Of a stretch of 64,000 nucleotides of DNA, positions 1-11,800 are shown one piece after another. This stretch comes from Xestospongia bergquistia. Lineage: Eukaryota; Porifera; Demospongiae; Haplosclerida; Petrosiidae. The stretch lies in the NCBI GenBank assembly GCA_963965975.1, contig OZ014417.1, positions 5,933,821 to 5,997,820 of the forward strand, given 5' to 3'. Position 1 is the stretch's first letter; the number at the start of each line of letters is the position of its first letter. Both the position numbers and the translations under genes were made by a program. Below the pieces are notes generated by a model. The model worked only from the letters and a program-made list of their open reading frames with translations. It was not told the DNA's origin and did not search any database.

Positions 1-1231
1 TGGTGAAGTCAATGCAAAAGAACTCAAGTTATTTCACAAAGTCCATGATGAATTGACGATACACAGTGATTCGAATATCATTCTCAGAGGAACTCGAATT
101 GTGATACCAAGTGCACTAAGAAAACGTGCAATGGAGTTGGCTCATGAAGGACATCAGGGATTAGTTAAGACAAAGCAATTGATCAGAGAAAAAGTATGGT
201 TCCCAGGAATTGACAAAGAAGTAAAACAAGTGATTGACTATTGTACACCATGTCAAGCAAACACATCAAGTTTATGTCCAAGTCCATTACAGATGTCAGA
301 GTTGCCACCAGAGCCATGGCATACTGTACATGTAGATTTTTGCGGACCTTTCCCCACTGGTGAATACCTATTAGTTGCCATAGATGTGTATTCACGATTT
401 CCTGTAGTCGAAATTGTCCAGATGACCTCTGCTAAAAGTACAATCGTAAAGTTGGAAAAAATATTTTGTACTCATGGTATTCCAAGAATTTTGAAAAGCG
501 ACAATGGACTTCCTTTTAACAGTCAAGATTTTAAAGTGTTCATGCAAGAATATGGAATCAATCACAGAAGAGTGACACCATTGTGGCCGCAAGCAAATTC
601 CGAAGCAGAAAATTTTATGAAGCCATTGTCAAAAGTGATAAAAAGTGCTCATGTAATGAAGAATGACTGGAAGAAAGAAGTCAATGTATTTTTACTAAAT
701 TATAGAGCTACGCCTCACTTGACGACAAACGAACCTCCATCTAAATTGTTGTTTAATAGAGTCATAAACACAAAACTTCCAGAATTGGTAAAGCAACAAG
801 ATCATCCAGTTAGAAAGAGAGATAAAGAAAAGAAAGTACACATGAAAGAAGATGCAGATAGAAGAAGAGCCAAAGTGTTGGAGTTGAAAGTAGACGATGT
901 GGTACTAATGAAACAGAGGAAAATTAATAAATATTCAACAACATTTGATCCAGTTCCATTCAAAGTAGTGAGAGTGAAAGGATCGATGATAACAGTAACT
1001 CGAAATGGAAAGTATCTTACGAGAAACAAATCAATGTTAAAGAAAGTTAAAGTCAGTGGAAATGTAACAGATGATGAAGATAGTGATTATGATATAGAAG
1101 ATGACAGAGATAAACAAGAAAGTGATGAGCAAGACAGAAATGAACAAGATAGAGACGGAAATGAATCAAGGTATCCTGTGAGGAACAGGAAACGTGTTCA
1201 ACGATATGGACAGAACATTTACGATTATTGA
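1..1231 (+). mobile_element. Ty3/gypsy-type LTR retroelement, integrase end of pol (fossil)
   Basis: The open frame from 53 (392 aa, likely continuing left of the window) reads as a retroelement integrase. An HHCC zinc-binding module lies at about residues 31-67 (HEGH followed by CTPC). The integrase core then starts at EPWHTVHVDFCGPF, with SDNG near residue 150 and an acidic residue near 186, giving the D,D,E order. A basic C-terminal region and an acidic, repetitive DRDEQ-type tail follow. Such an integrase is typical of the 3' part of Ty3/gypsy pol. The element is cut by the window edge, so only its right end can be judged; this visible frame is open. A purine tract and candidate LTR follow directly. 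Age cannot be read from one LTR, but the open frame argues against great age. Family assignment is by motif only. Confidence 0.85.
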
Positions 1232-1315
1232 TAACAATTTGTGTGAGTTATTTACATTGGTATTTGTGACATATTTCATTATTTCATTATGTTATTTGAG
1301 TTATTATTTTATTTT

Positions 1316-1329
1316 GAGAGAAAGGGAGA
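1316..1329 (+). other. Polypurine tract before the 3' LTR
   Basis: A 14-nt all-purine run (GAGAGAAAGGGAGA) sits immediately before the candidate LTR start, where plus-strand priming takes place in LTR elements. Position and composition are seen; function is inferred from the family. Confidence 0.6.
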
Positions 1330-1615
1330 TGTTGTAATGTTTATTATTATTGTTATTATTATTTGGTCACGTGATTAAGTTTGACCTCGTGTTGTTAATA
1401 TCTAACTTTGTGAATTGAGTTATCTTGAAGAATCAGATTGTTGGCATATCAAACAATATTATAGTGTCAGCATTGATTGCTCATGTGAAGTATAATATGG
1501 CTTCCACAAACACACGTGTTTGTCCATCAGTTTTATCAAACATGAAATGAATGATACCGATAATAAAAATTATTGTGATATTGGTACCAATACTGATTCA
1601 TATATCAGTGCAACA
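1330..1615 (+). repeat. Candidate 3' LTR of the gypsy-type element
   Basis: The segment begins TGTTG directly after the purine tract and ends CAACA, a 5-bp terminal inverted repeat of the TG...CA type usual for LTRs. It is 286 bp, non-coding, and has an AATAAA-like signal near 1561. The partner LTR would lie left of the window, so identity between LTRs cannot be assessed. Confidence 0.55.
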
Positions 1616-3648
1616 CTATTAACATACCTTGCAATGACCATGAGGTGAGTATCACAACATTCTACAGACTACACTACCATCTTCTGATAACAGAAGTAAT
1701 CATAAACAGTATAGGTACAACATATGTCACTAGATCTTAACACATATATACATATGTATATATATAAAATATTTCGGATATAAAGTATTTGGATATGCAA
1801 GCCACCTAGTTGCTAATACTAGTACTCACCTTACATTTAAATATATTCATTGCATAAAACCCCACGTGTCTGTGTGTAGAGTATTTTCCTTTCTTTTGTA
1901 AGAGCAAATTTATTAGCTACAAGAGTATAGTGGTTTTACCTATATTTATATGATTAAACTTTTATAGTCCAAATGTATTTTAACTGTACTGGCTCTCTCT
2001 TCAAACTATAGCCTTTTTATTGATTTCACGAGATCACATTCCTCATGGTCAGTGGTATCTCCTATACTTTAGGTAAAATTTGTTCTTGTGGGTCATATCA
2101 TATAGAAAATGACATCAAAAGAACAGATGGTCATCAGGAGACCACCTAACTTTGAAATTTTGAATTTGGTTGAGTTGTTAGAAAGTTATGATAAGTTTTT
2201 TTACTGGCAAGGTGAACACGAATAGACTATAGTTAGACAGTTTGTTAAATTGACAAATTCCTTTGAAATTTGGGCTTATTTTGACACTAACAAATCAAAG
2301 TTATAACTGATGTATGTAGTATCAATGATAAGGTTTAAAAATCAAAATAAATTCTACTTTTGATATTTTTTATCTAACACTTTTAATCACAAGTTGAAAA
2401 TTTGGCTTATTCATTATCAATATGTTATAAGACATAGGTCATTAGGTGGAAAAAAAGTAAAATTTTTGGGGCGGGTCACATGTTGAAAATCTAAATCACC
2501 AAACTGACAAAAAGGGTCAATTATGACTAAATTTTAATTACATAGAGTGACTCACTGTCCTCTCTTGAAACCAGTCAGGATTCTTGAGGGAATTTTTTAT
2601 TCGAGTCATTGTTCAGTAATGTATCTTCATAGCAGACGTCAATATCTTCTTAATTGCAAGTGTGGGCGAAACATACGCCCTTTTTAATTAAGTGGGTGTG
2701 TCATATAATGATATCACAATGTCTGGTTAGTGTCAGTTTATGCATTTGGCTTAAACTTGGCGTACTATGAGGTTTGTTATTGTTGTTTTACTAAAAATTA
2801 TAATCTTAACTGATGTGTGGTTATATCTTTGTGTATAAAATTTGGTTTTGTTTTTTCCATCCTATCTTGTGCATTTAGCTCATTAAGATGAAAATAATGA
2901 TTTTATAATCAAATAAATTGAATTGAGAAATTCCAACTTTCTGACGATAATCTAAAAGTTGAGTAAAATCAACATAATATTATATTAAATTTACATAAAT
3001 CACTAAACAAATTTTAAAGTAAGAAATAATTCTTTAACTGTTGTTGTCCACCATTTTGTCCTGTTGGGTGTGTGTTGCTAGTCTTGCATAGTCAGCTCCT
3101 CTCTTAAAATGATACAAGACAACTTAATAACATGCTTAAAATTTTTGGCAGAAGATTTCAATTTAAGAGTCTATGATTTTCTAGCTAATTGAGTTCTGTC
3201 AACGTTGTCACTTGAAAAGTAACAATTAAATAAATAATCATTTCTTTGAAATTTACTCTTACTATCTAATGTGTCAGTAATATTGTGAAGTATTAAAAAA
3301 TTTTGTAGTAATGACTTAAATGGTCCTTATAATTCCATTTCATTAAACAGATTAATATCATAATAATGTTGTTAATTCTACAGTGTTTTATTTAATTATT
3401 ATCACTGTCTACATAATGTTACATGATGTTGAAGTAAACTTGTATTATGTTAGTACATGCTATTATCAGTTAAATATTAGTAGATATATTAGTAGATAGA
3501 AATATTAGTAGATAAAACAGCAGTAGACTATGAGTAAAGTACATGTACATTATATACATGAATACATGTATTGATTACATATCATCAATGTTGTCTAGTA
3601 TTATATATCACTAATGTAGTTCTAAAATATACTACTATCAGTTATTTC
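1616..3648. other. Non-coding stretch between LTR element and ankyrin gene
   Basis: About 2 kb of AT-rich sequence without a convincing reading frame. It has TA-rich runs around 1740-1770 and short direct repeats of an AGTAGATA type at 3478-3516. The promoter and 5' leader of the following gene should lie near its end, but no specific element is recognised. Confidence 0.4.
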
Positions 3649-4167
3649 ATGTATAATGTGTGTCTATCTTGTAATGGTGATCTTGATGTAATAAAGAGTG
3701 CCATAGAAGATGGCTCTGTTCATGTTAACACTATAAATGAAGTAAGGCCATGTTATACATATAATAATTACTGACTTATAGACATTGTTTAACAATATGC
3801 ATTAATATTAATAACAGTTATAATGATGTTCATAGAAATAGTAATACCAGATTTATAGTACAGAGTTAACATTATACTATCAAGAATGACACCATATTAT
3901 TGTGAACTGTAAAAATTGTCACAATTATCTGATAAACAGTTCTATATTGTGCATGTGACTGTGTTATATGAACCTAATATCTACAAATGGTATTTATTAT
4001 CTAATAGATACATGTAGATTTAATACAGTGTGATTAAATTATATGATACTTTCTCTGTCTCTACTTAGTATGGCAGGACTTTGTTACATCATGCTGCTAA
4101 AAATGGACAGATTAATATCATCAGTTGTTTGCTTTGTATTAATGCAAACCCCAATATAAAGGATAAG
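3649..4167 (+). CDS. First two ankyrin exons
   Basis: Exon 3649-3741 starts at the only suitable ATG and gives a 31-codon capping repeat ending in HVNTINE before GTAAGG. Exon 4069-4167 follows a CTACTTAG acceptor and encodes a full repeat beginning YGRTLLHHAA and ending IKDK before GTAAGT. Both end on codon boundaries. The match of the first exon to ankyrin N-caps (GDLDVIKSAIEDG) supports it as the amino-terminal repeat. Confidence 0.65.
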
Positions 4168-7100
4168 GTAAGTATTTGTAGATAATGTTATAAGTTACAA
4201 ATTATTCTAGTAATGTACTTAATATCATATGATAAGTACATGAGTTTTATGTTTATATTGTTACATATGACGATCACAATAAACTATTATTTATAGTGTC
4301 AAATATCACTGCAATTATACAATATACAATATTTAATTGAAGTTTGATCATGTTAACTTTGTGCTTTGAGTATAATTATAATAACTGGTCATAGTGTACA
4401 TACTGCAAGTGTATTTTTTATGATATCAGAGTTTAATTTAAAGTTTTGAGGTGTAGTTTATTATTAAAGACAGTTATATGTAATTTTATATTAGGTAGAC
4501 ATAATTTATGATGAAGTAACTTTAACAGAATATGAATGTTACGTTGTATCATTCGCTTTTTCCATACAATTTTACTAAAGATGACAATAATGTTTTATCT
4601 TATTAGAATGGCATAACTCCATTGCACTTAGCATGTTCCAATGGTCATGATAAAGTAGTACAAGTATTACTAGACCATGATGTTCAAGTGGATTTTCAAG
4701 ATGAGGTCAGTAACATATCATTTGTTCATTTTAAGTTAAGTAGCACAAAAGAATTTAATGATGTTACTTTGGTCATAAAAACACAAATGAATTTGATAAT
4801 TTCATTATGAAAGTGTTAAGTGTCTTATAAAATGAGTGATGGTATTATCCTTACTACAATACATTTGTAGATGTAGTTATATTTGGAATTCAATTTATAT
4901 TTTGATTAATACTATGATTTTTTTAAAAGTTTATCTATATAACCTTACCTGGCCGCAAATGCAATGTTAACTGCTCCTTTTATTGCTTTTAGCCCTTTCA
5001 AATCGCTTATTGAGAAAATTATAACATATTAATTTAAACCTTCTATATAATAATTAAAGTGTTATATGTAATTTTATATTAAGTAGACATAATCTATGAT
5101 GAAGTAACTTGAGCAGAATATGAATGTTGATTCACATTTAGCATCCAATTTCAGTAAAGATGAAAATAATGTTACATCTTATTTAGAATGGCAGAACTCC
5201 ATTGTACTTTACATGTTCCAATGGTCATGATAAAGTAGTATAAGTATTGCTAGAACATGATGTTCAAGTGAATGTTCAAAACAAGGTCAGTAACTTATCA
5301 TTTGTTCATTTTAAGTTAAGTAGCGCAACACAATTTAATAACATTACTTTTGTCATTATACTAATTTGATGTTTCCCACAACACATTTATTTCTGTATAT
5401 ATATATATATATATAGGATGGTTTTACTGCAATTCATAGTGCATCACAGGAAGGCTACAGTGAAATTGTGGAATTGTTATTAAAGGCTAATGCCAGGATT
5501 GATCTCGCAAATAAAGTAAGTTATCTCTTGTACCACTGAACTGGTCACTTATTAAGATAATTACTGTAAATACCTTTGTGTTCATTTGTATGTAATTGAA
5601 TCTTTTTAACCAGGTATTAAAATAAACAAGTGGTGTTTTTTCAACATTTATTTATATACTCTTACCTGGCCACAAATACAATGTTAACTTCTCTTTACAT
5701 CTCTTCCAAATTACTTGTTAACAAAATTATAACATGTTAATTTAAACCTTCTATATAATAATTAAAAGTGTTTAGTAATAAGAGATAGATTTGAGGTGTC
5801 ATTGTTGCTAAGCTTGCAATGACTGGTGATAATGTACATACTGCAAATGCAGTTGTTATGACTTCATAGTTTATATTAAATTTTAAAGACAGTTATATGT
5901 AATTTTATATGTAGTTGTTATGACTTCATAGAATGACTGGTATTATCCTTACTAAAAAACATTTGTTGATAAAGTTGTATTTTGGAATTCAATTTATATT
6001 TGCATTAATGCTATGATTTTTTAAAGTTTTATTGATATAGCCTTACCTGGCCTCAAATGCAATGTTAACTACTCTTTTTATCGCTTTTAGCCCTTTTTAA
6101 ATTGCTTATTGAGAAAATTATAACATGTTAATTTAAACCTTCTATCTAATAATTAAAGTGTTTAGTAATAAGAGATAGATTTGAGGTGTCATTGTTGCTA
6201 AGCTTGCAATGACTTGTGATAATGTACAAACTGCAAAAGTAGTTGTTATGGTACTTCATAGTTTATATTAAATTTTTGAGGTGTAGTTTATTATTAAAGA
6301 CACTTATATGTAATTATATATTAGGTAGACATAATCTGATGAAGTAACTTTAACAGAATATGAATGTTATGTTGTATCATTGCTTTTGCAATCCAATTTT
6401 ACTAAATGTGACAATTATGTTGCATCTTATTTAGAATGGCATAACTCCATTGCACTTCGCATGTTCCAAAGGTCATGATAAAGTAGTACAAGTATTACTA
6501 GACCATGGTGTTCAAGTGGATGTTCAAACTAAGGTCAGTAACATATCATATGTTCATTTTAGGTTAAGTAGCACAACACAATTTAATAATGTTACTTTGG
6601 TCATAAAAACACAAATGAATTTGATAATCTCATTATGAAAGTGTTAAGTGTCTTATAAAATGAGTGATGGTATTATCCTTACTACAATACATTTGTAGAT
6701 GTAGTTGTATTTGGAATTCAATTTATATTTGCATTAATGCTATGATCTTTTAATGTTTTATTTATATAACCTTACCTGGCCGCAAATGCAATGTTAACTG
6801 CTCCTTTTATCACTTTTAGCCCTTTCAAATCGCTTATTGAGAAAATTATAACATGTTAATTTTAACCTTCTATATATTAATTAAAGTGTTTAGTTATAAG
6901 AGATAGATTTGAGATGTCATTGTTGCTAAGCTTGCAATGACTGGTGATAATGTACACACTACAAGTCATTAAGACTTAATAGTTTATATTAAATTTTGAG
7001 GTGTAGTTTATTATTAAAGACAGTTATATGTAATTTTATATTATGTAGACATAATCTATGATGAAGTAACTTTAACAGAATATGAATGTTATGTTGTATT

Positions 7101-8588
7101 ATCCGCTTTTGCAATCCAATTTTACTAAAGGTGACAATAATATTATATCTTATTTAGCATGTTCCTGTGGTCTTGATAAAGTAGTACAATTATTGCTAGA
7201 ACATGATGTTCAAGTGAATGTTCAAGACAAGGTCAGTAGTTTATCATTTGTTCATTTTAAGTTAAGTAGCACAACACAGTATAATAATGTTACTTTTGTC
7301 ATTAAAGCACAAATGAGTTTGATAATTTGTTTATGAAAGTGTTAACTGTGTTATAAAATGAGTGATGATATTATCCTTACTACAATACATTTGTAGATGT
7401 AGTTGTATTTGGAATTCAATTTATATTTGCATTAATACTATGACTTACTTTTGACATGTAAAACTTAGAGGTGTGGTTTAGTATTTAAAATGGTTTTATA
7501 TAATTTTATATTATATACATGATTATACTAATTTGATGTTTCCCATATCACATTTATTTCTGTATATATATATATATATAGGATGGTTTTACTGCAATTC
7601 ATAGTGCATCACAGGAAGGCTACAGTGAAATTGTGAAATTGTTATTAAAGGCTAATGCCAGGATTGATCTCACAAATAAAGTAAGTTATCTCTTGTACCA
7701 CTGAACTGGTCACTTATTAAGATAATTACTGTAAATACCTTTGTGTTCATTTGTATGTAATTGAAGTTTTATAACCAGGTATTAAAATAGATAAGTGGTG
7801 TTTTTTCAACATTTATTTATATACTCTTACCTGGCCACAAATACAATGTTAACTTCTCTTTACATCTCTTCCAAATTACTTGTTAACAAAATTATAACAT
7901 GTTAATTTAAACCTTCTATATAATAATTATAGTGTTTAGTAATAAGAGATAGATTTGAGGTGTCATTGTTGCTAAGCTTGCAATGACTGGTGATAATTGT
8001 TAAGACTTCATATATTATATTAAATTTTTGAGGTGTAGTTTATTTTTAAAGACAGTTATATGTAATTTCATATTAGGTAGACATAATCTATGATGAAGTA
8101 ACTTTAACAGAATATGAACATTAATTCGCATTTAGCATCCAATTTAGTAAAGTTGAAAATAATATCTTATTTAGGATGGCAGAACTCCATTGCACTTAGC
8201 ATGTTCCAATGGTCATGATAAAGTAGTACAATTATAGCTAGATCATGGTGTTCAAGTGAATGTTCAAAACAAGGTCAGTAACAAATCATTTGTTCATTTT
8301 AGTGCAACACAATTTAATGTTAATTTTGTCATAAAAACACAAATGAATTTGATAATTTTGTTTATGAAAGTGTTAAGTGTGTTATAAAATGAGTGATGGT
8401 ATTATCCTTACTACAATACATTTGTAGATGTAGTTGTATTTGGAATTCAATTTATATTTGCATTAATACTATGACTTACTTTTGACATGTAAAGCTTAGA
8501 GATGTGATTTAGCATTTAAATGGTTTTATATAATTTTATATTTATATACATGATTATACTAATTTGATGTTTCCCACATCAAATTTAT

Positions 8589-8646
<58 letters not shown>

Positions 8647-8835
8647 TGAAGTATCTAAGTCTGTTGAAGAGTGCTCGATGTCGTTTTAGACAGAGTGGGT
8701 TAGAACAGAATTAAAGGACAAAAGAACAGAGCTCTCGCTGTGTTGCTGTTACTCCGAGTTTCACGCGTTATGCGATCGTCAGACAGTCTGATGATCGCAT
8801 AACTCATAGCTCTGTTCTTTTGTCCTTTAATTCTG

Positions 8836-8884
<49 letters not shown>

Positions 8885-11800
8885 ATGGTTTTATTGCAAT
8901 TCATAGTGCATCACAGGAAGGCTACAGTGAAATTGTGAAATTGTTATTAAAGGCTAAGGCCAGGATTAATCTTACAAATAAAGTAAGTTATCTCCTGTAC
9001 CACTGAACTTGTTGCTTATTAAGATAATTACTCTAAATACCTTTGTGTTCATTTGTATGTAATTGAAGCTTTTAACCAGGTATTAAAATAAACAAGTGGT
9101 GTTTTTTCAACATTTTTTTATATACTCTTACCTGACCACAAGTACAATGTTAACTTCTCTTTACATCTCTTCCAAATTACTTGTTAACAAAATTATAACA
9201 TGTTATTTTAAACCTTCTATATAATAATTAAAAGTGTTTAGTAATAAGAGATAGATTTGAGGTGTCATTGTTGCTAAGCTTGCAATGACTGGTGATAATG
9301 TACATACTGCAAATGTAGTTGTTATGACTTCATAGTTTATATATATTAAATTTTTGAGATGTAGTTTATTATTAAAGACAGTTATATGTAATTTTATATT
9401 ATGTAGACATAATCTATGATGATGTAACTTTAACAGAATATGAATGTTATGTTGTATCATTCGCTTTTAGCATCCAATATTACTAAAGGTCAAAATAATA
9501 TTATATCTTATTTAGAATGGCATAACTCCATTGCCCTTAGCATTTTTCAAAGGTCATGATAAAGTAGTACAAGTATTTCTTGACCATGGTGTTCAAGTGG
9601 ATTTTCAAGAAAAGGTCAGTAACATGATGTCATTTGTTCATATTAAGTTAAATATCACTACATAGTTTAATAATGTTACTTTGGTCATAAAAACACAAAT
9701 GAATTTGATAATTTCATTATGAAAGTGTTAAGTGTCTTATAAAATGAGTGATGGTATTATCCTTACTATAATACATTTGTAGATGTAGTTGTATTTGGAA
9801 TTCAATTTATATTTGCATTAATGCCATGATTTTTTAAAGTTTTATTTAGATAACCTTACCTGGCCGCAAATGCAATGTTAACTGCTCCTTTTATTGCTTT
9901 TAGCCCTTTCAAACTGCTTATTGTGAAAATTATAACATGTTAATTTAAACCTTCTATATATTAATTAAAATGTTTAGTAATAAGAGATAGATTTGAGGTG
10001 TCATTGTTGCTAAGCTTGCAATGACTGTTGATAATTATTAAGACTTCATAGTTTCTATTACATTTTGAGGTGTAATTTATTATTAAAGACAGTTATATGT
10101 AATTTTATATTAGGTAGACATAATCCGATGAAGTAACTTTAACAGAATATGAATGTTATGTTGTATCATTCGCTTTTGCAATCCAATTTTACTAAATGTG
10201 ACAATAATGTTACATCTTATTTAGAATGGCATAACTCCATTGCACTTAGCATGTTCCCATGGTCATGATAACATAGTACAAGTATTACTAGACCATGGTG
10301 TTCAAGTGGATGTTCAAAGCAAGGTCAGTAATATTAAGTTAAGTTAAATAACACAACAGAAATTTATAATGTTACTTTGGTCATAAAAACTCAAATGAAT
10401 TTGATAATATATTTATGAAAGTTTTAAGTGTCTTATAAAATGATTGATGGTATTATCCTTACTACAATACATTTGTAGATGTTGTTGTATTTGGAGTTCA
10501 ATTTATATTTGCATTAATACTATGACTTAGTTTGTGTCATGTAAAGCTTAGAGGTGTGGTTTAATATTTTAAATATAATTTTATATTTATAATTATACAT
10601 GATTATACTAATTTGATATTTCCCACATGACACTTCATATCTGAGACATTACTCAGTAAACATGTTTTGCTATCACATACTTGTAACCTAAAGCTTGTGT
10701 ATCTTGTAAAAGACCTACCTGTTTGTTTAAATTAGAGCAATTATTTATTTCATAAATTCGTTTACTGGACATATTGATATTTTGCAGCAGTGTTTGCTAT
10801 TGAATATTATGTTTTACATTATTAATTTACTAGTAGAATATAGCTACATTAGAATGAACATATATGACAGATAATTTAAATGAAAAGTTATACCAAAATA
10901 AGAACAAGTTTGGTACACTGATTACTAAATGATTTATGTCTTTTAATGGCAGACTTTTAACAAATTAAACTGTTTTTGTGGGCTTCTATAAATATGTAGT
11001 TCACATGCCATATTGAATGTATCCATTCAATGTTTAGTGGTTTATTTTGGTAATATGTTTTTAAGACCATATTCATTCCTTTTAGCCCTTCCAAATGACT
11101 TCTTAACAAATTATAACTTGTCATTTTGAACCTTTTTCATAATAGTTAAAGTGTTTACTAATAACAGATATATTTGAAGCATAATTGTTGCTAAGACTGC
11201 AATATTTGGAATGTTTTCTAGTATTACTTAATAATGTTTTTGGTATATTTGTTAGGATGGCAAAACTCCATTGGACATAGCAATTCACAAAGGATATGAT
11301 AATGTGGTAGAACGATTTCATTGCCATGGTGTTCAAGTTGATGTTCCAGACAAGGTCAGTGATATATAATGCAATCATATTAAGTTAAATAAATATTTAG
11401 ATGTAATTGTACTGAATATTTTAATATTTACATAATAATAACAAATAAACCTTCTATGGTCTATCAGTAGTGCTTTTGAAATATCTTTTATAATTTGGTG
11501 AACATATTGTGCATACATAGTTATTAAAGAATTTATATGTTTCTTAAGTTCACAGAAGTGGAATTATAATCCAACTTAGTTGGATGTAACTATAGACAGG
11601 TTCTCTTTAAGTTACTAAGTTATTAAACTGAAAAGTCCACCTAATATTTTGATATGTTAATTAATAACAGATGAGTGGGACTAAAATTCCTAATGAGTAG
11701 GAAGAATAATGACTTTTGATTCATGCAGGCTAATGTTACACCAAACCCTGTCAGCAGTACAACCTGGTTTCCAATGTTTTAAAGAAATTAACAAAAGAAA

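Larger units (their letters stand above)
8594..8882. repeat. TA microsatellite split by a palindromic insert, at an exon acceptor
   Basis: A long TA run (8594-8644 and 8840-8881) ends in the acceptor of the type B exon at 8884. The sister B exons at 5417 and 7582 have only short TA runs there. The run is interrupted by an insert of about 195 bp whose ends form a long inverted repeat (described separately). The TA run stands where a polypyrimidine tract would normally be. Confidence 0.8.
4607..11354 (+). repeat. Tandem amplification of two ankyrin exon types with their introns
   Basis: Two exon types alternate irregularly. Type A (NGITPLHLACSNGHDK..., ending VQV-x-VQ-x-K/E, donor GTCAGTA) lies at 4607, 5187, 6435, 7158, 8175, 9516, 10225 and, more diverged, 11256. 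Type B (DGFTAIHSASQEGYSE..., acceptor made of a TA run, donor GTAAGTT) lies at 5417, 7582 and 8884. Flanking intron sequence is copied too: the same upstream segment, containing a TAGACATAAT motif, recurs before most A exons, and the same downstream segment, with a TTACCTGGCC motif, recurs after many exons. This fits repeated unequal exchange of exon-plus-intron units. Order seen: A, A, B, A, A, B, A, B, A, A, A. Confidence 0.85.

Noticed and set aside
9203-9460. Minus-strand frame of 85 aa (and a similar one at 11121-11378)
   Set aside because: It lies across intron sequence antisense to repeated ankyrin units, has low-complexity His/Leu/Ile composition and is not conserved as a frame in sister units.
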